Shown: in pieces, positions 10,086 through 23,002 of the stretch
Layout: each line of letters opens with the position of its first letter
How positions within the stretch are numbered: position 1 is the stretch's first letter
NCBI GenBank assembly: GCA_031310005.1
Contig: CM062386.1
Coordinates: 1,674,001-1,738,000 of the forward strand
Direction: 5' to 3'
DNA: 64,000 bases
Source of the DNA: Dactylellina haptotyla
Lineage: Eukaryota; Ascomycota; Orbiliomycetes; Orbiliales; Orbiliaceae
Made by a program: the position numbers and the translations under genes
Notes under the pieces: generated by a model
Seen by the model: only the letters and a program-made list of their open reading frames with translations
Told to the model about the DNA's origin: nothing
The model's database searches: none

Positions 10086-13000
10086 CAAGATCATGAAGGA
10101 GAAATAGTAATTCTGTCGACATTGGAATGTAAAATATATGGGCTGTATTATAGAACATGACATAACGCTATAGAATGTAGACATGAATCAGCCTCTAGAT
10201 ATTTGCCATCGAATAATAGTTGATTAAGGGCGACGCCACCGCCATCTATGTCATACGGGGTATAATATGCCAGCCATTGCATATATGGCTCATGCGTCGC
10301 GCGCAATGACATGACATCTGCAGGTAAAAGAACATCCGCGGACTGCAATAGCATCACAGTAATATCACCCAACACGGCCGAATGTCATTTAGCCTTTAAA
10401 GAGAAGAACACCCTCTTTAAATAATTTATTTAATGCCTCTTTTTTCGCAAGACGCCCAAAAACTCCGAGTCAGGCTTTCTCCTTCCACGTTTTCCTTCTT
10501 TCGTGCGAGCGATAAACGAAAAGTTAAATGCCAGCTGGAAATTTTTTCGCACCTAATGGGTCCGATTGGGATTTTAAAAGTCGCACCTGCACGTGGAGCT
10601 TGCACAGTCGATATATACGTTTGGTGTATATGAGAAATCGCCTTTACATTATTATTTATAGATCCTTGGAGCAAAAGGAGTTTAGATTGAAACGCAAAAC
10701 ACCTTTCGACGAAATTTTGTTGATAACGATTGTTCTCGTTAATATTATATAGAAAACGCTCTTGGCAACTTTTGCATGAAAAGCTAAATATTTATAATAT
10801 TTATCCCATTTGCATCTGAGCACAGATTCGTAGAAAATCCTGTTTCTTGAACCTGCTGCCAAAAGGGTCTCGTATTTTCGTTGCATGGAACCATATTTTC
10901 CAAAGTACTGCGTATGGGGTTTTGACAACAACATTGGATCAAACGGATTCAACCTCCGATACTCAATGATTTGTACAACAAAAATTCCTCGTATAGACGG
11001 TACCTGCTTCCGCCGTCCGCAGAGATCTTTCGTCTAGAAATCTCACAATCCATTTCCAAGATGCAGGGGCATGCCTGTCCGGCCGGGGTCTGGGATGTTG
11101 TGGTTATATAGAAGTGCAAAATAGCCGACATGTTCGCACAACAGCGAGTTAACCCGCTTGCCCGTCAAGCCCGTTTTTATAACGCTTCTTTTTTCGCTTA
11201 TACATGTCTTCTCCTCTCCTCCGCTTCTGCCTTCGTTAAAAGGTGACAGGTGGGGAATGCTATTCTGCCTGACCCTTTTTAAAATTGATAGGAGACTTTT
11301 ATTTTTGAAAGGCTAAATCACTACTCGTCTGGGCTTCCCCACAAATCTTAGAAACATTGTTTCCCTACTATGAGAAGGGAGAAACGGCTTTGAGCGAAAC
11401 TGATTTTCCCGTACTTCCCATTGTTGGGGCATCCATACAGCCATTTAACAAGGAAAGCGGGGCTCAAAGCACAAACTCTATTCAGCCGAAAATAGAAATT
11501 GGCAGTCTTCACAAGTACGCCTTAGGCGAGTTGTGTGAACAATTTTACAACAAACTGCTGACGGAGGTGGATCGGGTACTCGGCTTTGGTTCTAATGCAC
11601 CCGCCCATTTCTAGACAGCGTCTCGATTCTTCGGACATGATGAATTGCACTGGATCCCCCATTTTGTTTGCACTCGTGAGGTGAAATATCTCTTTTGAAG
11701 AAGAAAAATACAACTTGTGGGTTGTACTACTGCAGCCGCACCCGCAAGTAGGTATTGATCGCTGATCCTCCAACTGCAAGCCTATCTTATTTTCGTTTCT
11801 GGAGGCTAGGATTTTAAAACCCTGTCGAGAAATATTCCGGTCCCGATAGTAAAAATAAGCTAATCCTAAGCAGGACCATTGCATGGGCTGGGATCGGATT
11901 TGCGACGATCACGGCCGGAGGGGTGGCTTGTGAGTCTGCAGCGCTTTGACACCGCTGGATGATAGGCCAAGCCATACCGTTATTTTATGTGGTCAATGCT
12001 CTGGGGAAAGATTGAGAAAGATTGAGAAAGATAGCACATATTGCGGGGTAAAACAATCATCGATTGCCTTCAATATTAATTTGTTTCGATTTATAATTCT
12101 GCCTAGACTAGTGTTGTAAGATTGGATAGACACTCGTCGATAGAACAACAAACTAAATTCCCTTCGGAGTCTTGTTGGAATGTTCCGAATGAACGACTCT
12201 ATTGATGTGAGAATCATAGAGCACATATATTGTTGGCCTTAGGTGTGCTATTTCGGTCTTGTTACTTCCCGTCGTGAATCGGTATTACTGGTTTCCACTG
12301 TCCCGACGAACTTACGGCGCTCCGAGCACTCCTAGGACGGATAATTATCCTATGGGGAGCCCGAGAGCTGCATGTAAGGAGCACATGTCCTGCTAAGAAA
12401 GCGTGGGTCTTGCCTTACTTCGAGAAGGCTGGAATAATGCATTTGACTGGGTACCCTTGCCCGCACCGATGTCTATAAATCTAAGCTTTAATCTGATCCC
12501 TATCGATCTGCCCGATGATCCGCTAACCCCTTCGTCATCGCCTGCTAGCGAACGAGTGGGCCACAACGTCGCGAGGCGAAATCAACCACTTTCGCTCGTG
12601 TTTAGAAATAAGTGCTACTACGCTGAGCACACATTTCGGTCACAAGTGGTGGCTTGTTGAGAATTATCAGATTGAAATTGAAAGGAATGGAAATCCGTCA
12701 ATGGCGGCACACGTTTCGGGTAACCCCACATATGCGGATATATTGATTTTCAGCATCATAACTTTGTATGGACAAAACGGGCACCCCCAAACGAAGTTCT
12801 CACCATTTGGCATTGCTGCGTCCCTAAATTCCCGCAGTGTGACTTGGAGGCCATGCAATCACAAAAGCTAGAAGATAGGTTTCATCCATGCTCGTAGGCA
12901 AATTTCACGGGTACAATCACGACAGCAAGGCCGCGTAAAGATTGCTATGGAAGAAAACGCATGACCTCTCTCCGCGGTGTAGGCACGACGATCCGGCGCT

Positions 13001-13225
13001 GCTGCCGTATTCCGGAGTTCCAGATATTTCCTCAATCCAGGAAAAAGAGAAGCCTTCAATTTCAATATCTATGGATTCACAACCGGGCCCTTGTTCAAAG
13101 ATACTTTCTTGTATATAAAGAGAAGAGTCCTTCCCAGGTTTTGTCTTCCCTCTCTATCCTCAAGCATCCTCGCTCACTTGTGGTCTACTTCTCCGACACT
13201 CTCTGAACCCAAGGCTTCTCTAAAG
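10086..13225. other. 3.1-kb intergenic region
   Basis: Contains only short open frames on both strands (for example 11357-11614 + and 10949-11131 -) with no recognisable motif, no splice partner and no similarity to neighbours. The right end is the promoter of the GH5 endoglucanase. I see no transposon ends or tandem repeats. Confidence 0.35.
13112..13120 (+). promoter_or_regulatory. TATA box of the GH5 endoglucanase
   Basis: TATATAAAG lies about 105 bases upstream of the start codon, a usual distance for highly expressed fungal enzyme genes. Confidence 0.55.
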
Positions 13226-14928
13226 ATGAAATCTGATCTCGTCCTTCTCGCGGCCCTCGCTGGTCTTACCCAGCGAGCTGCTGCTCAAGCACAGCCATAC
13301 GGACAGTGCGGTGGAGTGTACGTATAAAGGTCAATTAGAAACGCGGTGATTGGAAAGTGTACTAACTTAGCTGGTAGTAACTTCAATGGTCCTACATCTT
13401 GTACATCCGGATGGACTTGTACCTAGTAAGTCACCACCATATGAGCCAACGACTGTGAAGTTCTTTAATTAACCACGATATAATTTTCTAGCTCCAACCC
13501 ATACTACTCCCAGTGCTTGCCAGGAGGCAATGGAGGTGGTGGTGGAGGTACAGTCACTGTCACTGTCACCACGACTAGCTACCAGTACAGTACCACCACT
13601 GTCACTGACTACCAGACCGACACCGTCACCGAGACCGAGACTGTTACGGAGGGCAGCCCTTGCACCACCGACGGCCCCGGACCAACAGGTTGTGACGCTA
13701 CGCGATCCTTCGATCTTTTCGGTGTTAACGAGGTAGATATTAAACGCTTAGTAAAAAATTCCCTAGCCACAGGTTATCTCTAACAATTTAACAGGCTGGT
13801 GCCGAATTCGGAACTGCTGTTCCCGGAAGACTCGGCAAGGACTACACCTGGCCCACTTTCGACAGCATCCAGTACTTCCTTGACCGAGGATTCAATGCCA
13901 TCCGTGTCCCAGTCATGCTTGAGCGGTATGTATAAACCTTTCAAAGCGACACAGTCGTATATCCATTTGGTAATATTCTAACGAAATACAGTATTGCACC
14001 ACCATCGAGCGGCCTCAAGAACCCAGCCACTTACAACCAAACTTATCTCTCTGGTCTCTACCAGACTGTCAGCTACATCACCAACTCTGGTGGCAAAGCT
14101 AGTAAGTATATTATTCACTCTTATTTCTACGGGCTTCAATTCTAATATATACGTACAGTCATCGATATCCATAACTTTGGCCGATATAACGGTGCTATCC
14201 TTACTGATGTCGAGGGTTTCGGTAACATGTGGCAAGCCCTCTCTCAGTGGACTGCCTTCAATGACAACGTTGTTTTCGATCTCATGAACGAGTACCATGA
14301 TATGGACAGTAAGCCGAACCTCGTTTCCTCTGAATGTGACCAGCTAGTAACCTCAGACGCCTTTAGACGGTCTCGTCTTCCAGCTCAACCAGGCTGGTCT
14401 CTCTGCAATCCGTTCCAACGGACTCACCAACTTGATCCTCGTTGAAGGTAACTCGTGGTCCGGAGCCTGGACCTGGGTCGACAACAACGACATGCTCAAG
14501 TACCTCACCGACACTGCTGGCAACATGGCCTACGGTAAGCAGCTCTTTCAACTTATATCCCATTCTTCAAAGTGCAATGCTAATTTTTGTGCCTAGAAAT
14601 GCATCAATACCTCGACTCTGATGGTTCTGGTACCAGCGACCAGTGTGATTCTGACACTGTTGGTGCCGACAGAATCTCATCCGCCACACAATGGTGCGAG
14701 GACAACGGCGTCAAGTGCTTCCTCGGTGAATTCGGTGCTGGATCTAACGACCAGTGCGCTGCTGCCATCAACGGATTGCTCTGCGCTCTTAAGTCCAGCG
14801 ACGCCTGGATCGGTGCTACCTGGTGGGCTGCTGGTCCATGGTGGCCATCGGACTACTTCCAGTCCATCGAGCCACCAAATGGTGTTGCTGTTGACACTTA
14901 CGTCCCACTCCTTCAGTCATACGTGTAA
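13226..14928 (+). CDS. GH5 endo-beta-1,4-glucanase with N-terminal CBM1
   Basis: Eight exons joined in frame to about 423 residues: 13226-13317, 13378-13425, 13492-13732, 13795-13925, 13992-14101, 14159-14308, 14367-14534 and 14597-14928. A signal peptide (MKSDLVLLAALAGLTQRAAA) is followed by a family 1 cellulose-binding module whose two introns fall inside it (PYGQCGG, NFNGPTSCTSGWTCT, YSNPYYSQC). Next comes a Gly run and a Thr/Val/Ser linker, then a GH5 (subfamily 5-like) catalytic domain. Catalytic residues are visible: general acid/base Glu in FDLMNEYHDMD and nucleophile Glu in FLGEFGAG, with IIDIHNFGRYN and EMHQYLDSDGSGTS as further signatures. The domain order matches Trichoderma Cel5A/EGII-type secreted endoglucanases that cut cellulose internally. 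Splicing is well determined because each junction restores a known motif. Confidence 0.95.
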
Positions 14929-15898
14929 ATATTGGACTTTGAGGCTTCCTAGAACTTCCAAAGAGAGTGTTCAAAGATGGATGCGAAAGATAATTTTCTA
15001 TTCTTGTATTTTTCTTAACCCACAAGCAGTCGGCTTGGCTACGGGGGTTTGTGTTGCTTGGTGGAAGATAAGCAGCGGATTTCGATTGATCGGTTTCCAG
15101 TCTTTGTGTACATACATCAACCTTGTAAATTCTAGATTGTACATATCATTAGTTACATATCCAAATTGGTGGTTATTCCCTTAAAAAATCTTTCCTTGGA
15201 AAACCTAACTGTCGTGGTAACGGATTCTATGTGACGTAAAGAGGCTGCAACTGCAACCTAATGCAATGGCAACCCATACAAGTTGAAACCTCATACTACA
15301 AGCGACCATGACAATGGTGGGAATATATGACTGGAGGTAAATAGTCAAATTTTGCGCTACCTGGAAATTTATACTTGAAGACTTCGAAGACGAGCGCTGC
15401 AAGGCCGTGATGATGAAATATCAACATCTCGACCCTCCTTCCATATCTTGATATCTCTAAGTCAATCGAACGATTGATAGGCGAAAGTAAGTTCCGCTAG
15501 CCAGAAAGCTCGCGAATCGACGAACTAGGATACCTTGTTTCCGCTCCGCAGTGTTCAGATCGCTTCCCAAAGTGCAGGACCCGCAGCAAACTAGCTGCCA
15601 ATCTGTTCGAGCCAACTATTCTGCGAGTGCGCTCGTGCATAAGGATGTGTGATAAAATGCATCGCAGAAACAGAGTGAAATTAAAAACCGGTTTCTCGAG
15701 ATCTTTATTGACCCCTCTCGATCTACCAAGTCTCCGAAAAAATAGATAAACCGAACTAATTCCCCGAACCGCTAGATTGAATCCGAAACTGGTGTGCACA
15801 CATTTCAACACTGAACATTGACTGCCCAGTCTCGAACCAAACCAAACAACACAGCTAAGTTACTCCCATTACAGCGACAACACAAAAAAAGCGACGAT
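14929..15898. other. Intergenic
   Basis: 3' region of the endoglucanase and promoter of the DUF6594 gene. The open frames here are overlaps of no apparent meaning. Nothing else seen. Confidence 0.35.
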
Positions 15899-17443
15899 AT
15901 GGAAGCGACTGAAGCGTCCTCTTCGACGCAACAACCGCAGAATAGGCAGAACGAGAATGGACAGGCGCAGACCTCACAGCCTGATCTGAAAAGTCTCATG
16001 AATGGAAGGCGAGAAATGCAGCTCGCTACTATAATAGGCGGAAAATTAACTAGCACTCGCATTATTGAATTAAACAACCCAGATCCTATGACAAAGCAGT
16101 CTCTTGTGGCAGTCCTCAAACCAGACCGCAGTCCATACCTCGCTCAGGTGGATATGGATGCGAGGAATATAGAAGAACTCGTGAACGCTCAAGAGCCACC
16201 CGCAGTGGAAGTTTCTTCAATAAACCCCGAAAGTATCAAAATAAAACCCATTCCGACCAAGATCTCCATGGAAGATGTGAGCGGGATGAACCGCATGATC
16301 CATATCCCGCTTCAACAAACCATAGATCGAGATCCCAATGCGAGTAACGGGGCCGGGCCTTTCCAGACGTACTCTCGCTTTCGAGACCCTGAGAAGGACG
16401 CCCCGGTCCAGAATCTAACTTTTGCACCTGGCTACCCTTCCACCGCCGCAATTATGTCGACCGACCCCGAGCTGTCGGTTTACCGACGTTTCGACCGTCT
16501 GAACACTCGAAACTTCCTATATTATCAAGCGGAATTAATGTACCTCGAAGCCGAGATCGATAAGTTGGACGAAGAAGATAGACTTCTTGAAGAACCGGAA
16601 GCCAAGTATCACCTTCGCCACTTCAAGGAGTTGCGTGACGCAAAAGACAGCCGGACCATCAAGAGGAGGAACATATGTGAAGACATGAGATATTTACTGA
16701 AAGAGTATAGTGCGTACTATATATATATCCCATAAAGCAAAGGGGATGTAACAGCTGATTGATATATACAGACCAAGCTATTTACTACTACAAGGACTTG
16801 ATGAATTGTCCAGAACCCTCCAATCGGGTCGTGACGTCTATTCGAAACTGGAGAGCAAATCAAGGAGATCCACCCATCGTCGATATATCCGAGCAAGCCT
16901 ACGACAAGACTTACGAGGCAGACTTGATGGCGCTCAAGCCACCGAAATGCGACGACCCACTCTCCATATTCGCTCAGAACTACCTGGGTAGATTCTTTAA
17001 GAGTAAGCTGGACACTGTTTATCTATAACACTAAAATTTTCTGGCGGGCTAATTTATAACTTGCGTATAGAGCCACAACCGGCCCACATCCCAAATTCGG
17101 ACAACGTACTCTACTACTCCGAAACCGCAATCGACCTGTTCGTAACGATAATATGTACATTGTTGGCAATTATTGTCCTCGTAGGCTCTATGACTACACT
17201 ATTCTTCGTAGAGTCACAAGGAGTACGCTTAGGTCTTGTATGGGTATTCACATTTCTCTTCGCGATATCCATCTTCCTGATGGCAAATCTAACCAAGGGA
17301 GAGATATTTCTGGCTACAGCAGCGTGAGTACTTTTCGGCTCCGAAAAAAAATGAACACATTGCTGCGGAATAAGCTAACCTTCGAAACCTGGGTTCGTTT
17401 CAGTTATTGCGCCATCTTGGTGGTATATATCAGTGGCGGCTAG
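15899..17443 (+). CDS. DUF6594 membrane protein
   Basis: Four exons (15899-16709, 16772-17002, 17071-17323, 17404-17443) give about 444 residues. The start is the first ATG (MEATEASSSTQQ), after which there is a hydrophilic Gln/Asn-rich leader of about 180 residues. The conserved domain begins with GYPSTAAIMSTDPELSVYRR, FDRLNTRNFLYYQAELMYLE and AEIDKLDEED, the signature of fungal DUF6594 proteins. It is followed by a helical region and three C-terminal membrane segments (LFVTIICTLLAIIVLVGSM, LGLVWVFTFLFAISIFLM, IFLATAAYCAILVVYIS). The last intron splits the third membrane segment, as each frame-restoring junction shows. The biochemical role of the family is not known. The long soluble part probably faces the cytosol, with the C-terminus as anchor. 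Confidence 0.9.
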
Positions 17444-18402
17444 ACGTGACAGACAGATTGACCGCGAATTTCCAACACTTCCGGTCTTAATCGCTTGATG
17501 AACATGGTTTTTGTTGATGAAAGGGAGGTGTACATATATTTATGATCACAAACGTACATAGCGATGGGGCACCATGAATGATTAAAGTAATACTAGTCAA
17601 AACAATAAGGCTTCGGCCGTGAATTGATAAAATGGTAATTCTAATCGCAGTAAAATGCATAGAACCTAGCCCTTCAAGATTTCCCTCAACAAAACAGACG
17701 AATAGAATTGAGGAATGATAGGAATGTAATAGAGAGCTAGACAAGCGGTTAAACCGAGGGCGAGAGCGGAAATCAAGAGAGCTATGTGGATCCAGGTAAA
17801 CCGGTAAAAAGAGGTATCGTCGCGGACGCTGTTAGTCTGTAAGGATGGAGATGTCTGAGGAAAATATAAAGCCAACAGTTGATGCGAAATAAATGAGGAT
17901 ATAAATAACTGTCTGCAACAGTCTTTGCGTAAAACAACTAACACTCGGAACTCGGACTGGTATGCGACTCATAAAAACCGATAAAGGAAAGCGGTAGAAG
18001 AAATTCCCGAACAAATGTGCATCGTGGTAAGCTTGTGAAAGACCGTATCTAATAGAAGAAATGAAACCCGATGTTTGAAATATGAAATTTTTTGAATCCT
18101 CCGATTGACAGACAGAAAAAGAGCCTAAACGATAAAGTAGAGAAAACCCAAGTATCCCATAATTGCTGTCGTGATATCACCCAGAACTTAAAGCAGAAAA
18201 GGAGAACTTTAAAAGACGCAAATAAACGATAAAAATTGCTGCCATCTAAAACCTAAATCGAACACAAGATCTCGGCTTTCAGTGTCGTGGAACTATCTGC
18301 ATCAGCTCGCGGTTAACGGTTTTCGTCCAGATATGAAGTAACTACGATGAGAGTTAGTGTTAGTGGTAACAAATAAGCTAGAACTTTGGGTAACATGACT
18401 TA
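17444..18402. other. Intergenic with a short hydrophobic open frame
   Basis: A minus-strand frame at 17666-17944 encodes one strong membrane-like segment near its end (WIHIALLISALALGLTACLA). It has no start context or relative that I recognise. It might be a small membrane protein or a chance frame in the convergent intergenic space. Confidence 0.25.
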
Positions 18403-20126
18403 CTAATTGAAGTACATATGATAGTGCTTGTTAACGCTCTCTCGTTTTAACTTGAGCACAAACATGTCAACCTCTTCTTTCGACCAACCGAGCATCCCGG
18501 TGAAGAGCTTCATTGCGAATCCTTCCAGGCCGTCTAATAGGTTCAGCAGGCTGTACCGGCCTAGCGTTTTCAGATGAGGGTCCTTTGGCCAGGGGTTCTG
18601 CGGGCATTTTTTGACCACAACTTTAACGTCTTCGAACCCAATTTTGTAAAGTTCATCCGCAACAGATTGCGGCTGCCCGCGGGTGTGCTTGCCCATCTTT
18701 TGACAGGCTTGGTGGAAATGATTTATATATGTCGTCAACGCGGCGTCCTCGGGCAGCGAGCCATCATCCGTCAGGAAGGCTAGGTCGGGATCCTGGAATT
18801 CGAAGTAGCCGCCCGGTCTTAATGTGTCGTACGCTTGCTGATATAGCCGCGGCCAGTTTGAGATCGCAGCCCGCAGGTAACGGATGTGAACAAAGTCGAA
18901 GGTACTTTTACCAAAGGTCCAGTCGGCTTCGCAGTCATCAATCTGGAATTCCAGGTTCGGTGGTACCCAAGTTGGTTGTATCGGGGCCAGGTCGGTGCCG
19001 ACAACAGCGGCCGAAGGGAACTGACTACATTGTATCAATCAATCATAAGTCTACACCTTCTCATCATTACCGGAAATTTCGATTGGGGAACGAACTCTGC
19101 TACTTCGATAGCCCATATTCCCGTGCCCGTGCCGAGATCCAAAATGCGTTGCGGGTTCGTCTCAGCAATCGGCGAGATGTACAGTTCACCTGCGACCAAC
19201 AATCATGTCAACACTATTCAGCGAAGGAGAGCGGGGAGCACTGTTGATAGGTAAGTGAATAGCCAAGGCAGCTTACCATGTAATAACGACTTGAAGATGT
19301 GGTGCATCAAGTCTAACCGGTCCTGTTCCAGTTCTATATCCCGAGGGTTGTTACGTTAGCCTCGATGTTTCTTTCAAGGTTTCGAGCGATCATGCAGGCG
19401 CAGCGGGCCCATGCTGAATATTCGAACAAGGGGCTGGCTAGATTCTGTTATGAGAATCGCAGGTCGAGGAAGATGTCTTACCATCCACCGGAAACTGATA
19501 CTCTGATTGGCCTGCGGCATTGGCCTTGTCCCAGGTCAGTAGGAGACGTTAATACGCTCGGTCGTCGCATGATATCTCGTGCTACTACTCACATTATACC
19601 GTCGTCCGTTCTCAACTCTGCAAGGGTTATCGAAGTACTGTTAGTTCAATATCGAAGGAAAACTCAGAATCCATGCCCGGTTCGCCATCTGTTCCCCCAG
19701 CAAGGCTACCCGTGGGCCACGGAACCCGCGAGGAAGGAATAGCAATAGGAGTCCTTACATTTGTGCGTATATTTGCTCTCTCAGCGATGTTGTATCGGTC
19801 ATCAAACTGTTGTGCGACGCGGGTATTCCGGCAGTTAGCAATCATATGATCCAGGGCCTTCGTTATGCTATTGATCACAGTATGTATAATGATTCACGTC
19901 ATTCGCGTGCATTTGCGTGCAGCGGACGTGGGTGCAGCGGATATCGCAGCGGCGTGTTATTTTACCTTCCAGCATCAGAATCCCAGAAATCATCGTCGGC
20001 ACTGTCCCCTGAGTCGACTGCCAAATAGTGCTGTTCTTCGCTTCCTAATCCCCCCGCCTGTCCTTGCTCATCGAATAGCGGTGAGCCCCTCGAAGGGGAA
20101 CCTTTCTTCCCCGGCGGCGACGACAT
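18403..20126 (-). CDS. LaeA-like SAM-dependent methyltransferase
   Basis: Recognised exons on the minus strand: 20126-19966 (N-terminal, starts MSSPPGKKGSP and ends in an acidic stretch DSADDDFWDSDAGR), an unresolved exon ending at 19593 with RVENGRRYN, then 19524-19482, 19333-19277, 19189-19096 and 19024-18403. The joins restore family signatures: SEYQFPVDE, LEQDRLDLMHHIFKSLLHGE, SAM motif I RILDLGTGTGIWAIEVADQF, then VVGTDLAPIQPTWVPPN, DFVHIRYL, and the post-motif GGYFEFQDPD. This is the large fungal family of LaeA-like/UMTA methyltransferases. LaeA itself is a nuclear regulator of secondary metabolism, but most paralogues have no assigned substrate. The acidic N-terminus is typical. The junction between the first exon and RVENGRRYN is not settled, so the N-terminal third needs transcript support. 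Confidence 0.8.
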
Positions 20127-21463
20127 CGTCCGATAAAAGTAAAAGCAAAGAAGGTCAGGACGTCTGGTTAGGGCCTGGTCGTTTTGTCGGAATATTTGAG
20201 GAAAAGGAAAGTGCGCTGTGAACTATGGATGATTGCAATGGTGTATTGAAACGGAATTCGAAAAGCCGATCGCACGAAAGGTAACGTGGAAGCCCCCCCT
20301 TCCTCGTCGCTGTTTTACGGGAAGCGCTCGCGTGGGAGATGCGTAATATCCTTCCTCCCTCTTACCCGGCGACCCTTCTCTGTTGCCGAAAAAGTCAAAT
20401 GCTGGGTCGGAAGATCGGGGTAATGCGAGACTCTCTGTAAGATTCCACTCTCAGTGTTACGTGGGTTGGAAGAGCGGAGTCGTCTGCCTGTGGGAACAGT
20501 TCCTTTTCTTTGCTAACTATTCCTCGTTTTTAAAAGGTACCGCACAGTTTTATTGCAAATTACTACGAAGAAACTCCCCTCACACCTGCATTATGGCGGC
20601 AAAAGTGGTCAGGACGAAAAGAGGTGAACAATGTCAAGGAAAAACAGGCCTAGGCTTTCCAAGTCGAAAAACAAGCAAACAGGGCAGGGCCGTTTTATGA
20701 CCAGGATGCCACAGCCCTAAGCTCTTTGAGATCCGAAATGAAAAAAATCTTACGAAGCCCCGCTAGCCGTGAAGAAGCTTTACACTAAGAGCTCAGATTG
20801 ATGATGCTATGCCTGTCCAAGTATTCGTGCTCCGGACGACTCTAACCTGATTGTGAGGTAGCATAATTCGTATCGGATGGCAGAAAAGCCTAGATTTGGT
20901 GGCTTGAGTGGATTGAGGGACTAAAAAGCCAAACGAATGGCATCGAGCTTTTCCCGGCTCCCCACCCCAGCATCCCGCGCCAAGAATCACGGCTGGTTTC
21001 AAAATCGAGAAGCAGGCAGAGAATCTTGCTGAGCTTAACAGAATGTTGGCATATCCTGAAAGCCGTACAAGGTAGTAAGCACGAGACAGCAGTAGAGGAA
21101 AATTCTCTTCTTTGGAAACCCCTCACACCTAACCGTGGTTGAAAGGTCCTATTAAGCGAAGTGGGGGCATTTTTTATGCGACAAAATGGATCGAGAAGCT
21201 CAATCGGCAAGTTAGATTGTCTAAATGGGGGGCTACAAAAGTCGAACATTAAAGCGCCAACAGGGTCTAGATGCCTCAGATATCCGCCAATTTATCTAGT
21301 GTATATAACCTGTCCCAGGTAAAACAAGATTTATGAAATAAAAGAAAGCCACCAAACATAGGAGATATAAAGAGAAAGGAATTCGTTAAACACCCCCATA
21401 AAAATGTATCATTCAAAAACCTTGTCTCGTAAACCAGCTAGCTGTTTAGCCAAAGCCATCCTT
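20127..21463. other. Intergenic
   Basis: Holds the promoter of the LaeA-like gene at its left end and the 3' region of the O-methyltransferase at its right. No gene or repeat seen in between. Confidence 0.35.
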
Positions 21464-23002
21464 TTACTCGTCTACGAATGTAGCTTCAACAATATTCATC
21501 AAACAATCCGGTGGCTGCTTAGCTCCCTCGAATCGGAATCTCGGATCTGCTTCTGCAAACAACCTCTTCCAATCACCTTCTTCCCGCTCAAGTGCATTCA
21601 AGCACATCATCATAACCATGTCAAGCGTCCTATCGACAACCATAGTATTAGTATATACTCAGCACGAATTTTTTGATTCCAGTGTTTGAGAACTTACCTG
21701 ACTCTTCGTTCTTCCCACGGATTTAAAACTCCAGGTTCCGGCAGGGCCAACTCATTGATAATAACCTTAGATCCGTTCTTCAAAGCGGGTACCAAACTCT
21801 TAATCATAATCGCAGCGTATTTATCAGACCAATTGTGCATACACCAGCGGATCAAGTAAGCGTCAGCACCCTTCACAGGCTGCTCCGTAAAAAAGTCGTG
21901 CTCAACATAGGAAAACTGTGGTTTCAACACCGGGTCCAGTGTTGACTCGCCGAGTTCCAGCTGTGCTTTGACTTTATCCTCAACAACAAATTTGAACTCC
22001 GGATATGCTTTTGCTAGCTCAACGCAGACGAAGCCAGTGGCGCCGCCCACATCCACAACCGTCGCGTTCTTTGGAAGCTTCCCCCAATCGTAATTCTTGA
22101 CCAGATGTTCAACTGCATAGCCCTGTCCTGTGCTGAATGCGGACATAGCCTGTCCGAACCGTTTGGCCCGCTCAGGTCTCGCACCTAAGAACTGGAAGAG
22201 GGACTCGTTGTTGTTCGCAAGGGCGAAGGCCGTATCCGAGGTTTCACCACTTTCCGGCCATTTCTTCAACGCGTCGACGACCTTCAAAGACGCAGGAAAG
22301 AGATCATCGGTGTTATAAGTAATCCAGTTCCACATCAATGGATCCTCACGGAGAAGGCGTGAAGCAGCAGTATGAGCGACGTAACCATGTCTCGGTTCGT
22401 AGAAGATCCGGTTAACCATAGCTAGGCGGATAACCTGGCGGATCTTGAGTTCAGGAAGTTTGCATTTTTCACCAATTTCAGCGTATGAGATATCCCCATC
22501 GACTGGCACAATCTTGGGAATATCAAAGGCAGTGATAACATGGAGGGTTGAGATATCGTTGTACTAGAGGTATTTTATTAGACAATGAATGTTTCTCGGT
22601 CGCGAATTTGAAGGTGCGATTGGACTGCAAAGTCGCCCAATTCGCATCTGGGACCAGTAAGATTCGTAGGCGGAAACGAAGGGAAAAACATACATTCCAA
22701 ACTAGCCACCTCAAATACTCATTAGGCCCAGTCGCGAGGTCGTAAATATGCTTTGATGCCGTCAAAAGCGCTTGTCGCGCTTCATGAATACCTTCAGTCT
22801 CGGGCGTCTGAGGAATTGGAAAGTTGGAGGGGCCATCTGACGCGAAGGAAGGGTAAGGAAGTCCCTGGGCTTCAATGTAATCTTCGACGATTTTTGCGTT
22901 TGCGGATATTGTTGCCGCAAGTTCCGACAGTTTGGGTCGGAGCTGGACTGAGCCAGTCCCTGCCCCAGTTGGGTTTGCAGATGTTCCAGCTGGCGTAGAC
23001 AT
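21464..23002 (-). CDS. COMT-type O-methyltransferase
   Basis: Three exons (23002-22694, 22563-21698, 21629-21464) give about 446 residues. The last intron has a perfect TACTAATAC branch point. An N-terminal helical and winged-helix dimerisation part (QVIRLAMVNRIFYEPRHGYV) precedes a Rossmann methyltransferase domain. SAM motif I is ATVVDVGGATGFVCVELAKA, and the catalytic His is in RWCMHNWSDKYA, the fungal version of the plant COMT HDWSD motif. The end has the family's RTLDMVMMCLNALERE and FRFEGAK stretches. Enzymes of this class transfer methyl groups to phenolic hydroxyls, for instance in polyketide pathways such as sterigmatocystin; the substrate here is unknown. The LaeA-like gene next door is on the same strand, but no backbone synthase is nearby, so a biosynthetic cluster is not supported. 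Confidence 0.92.
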
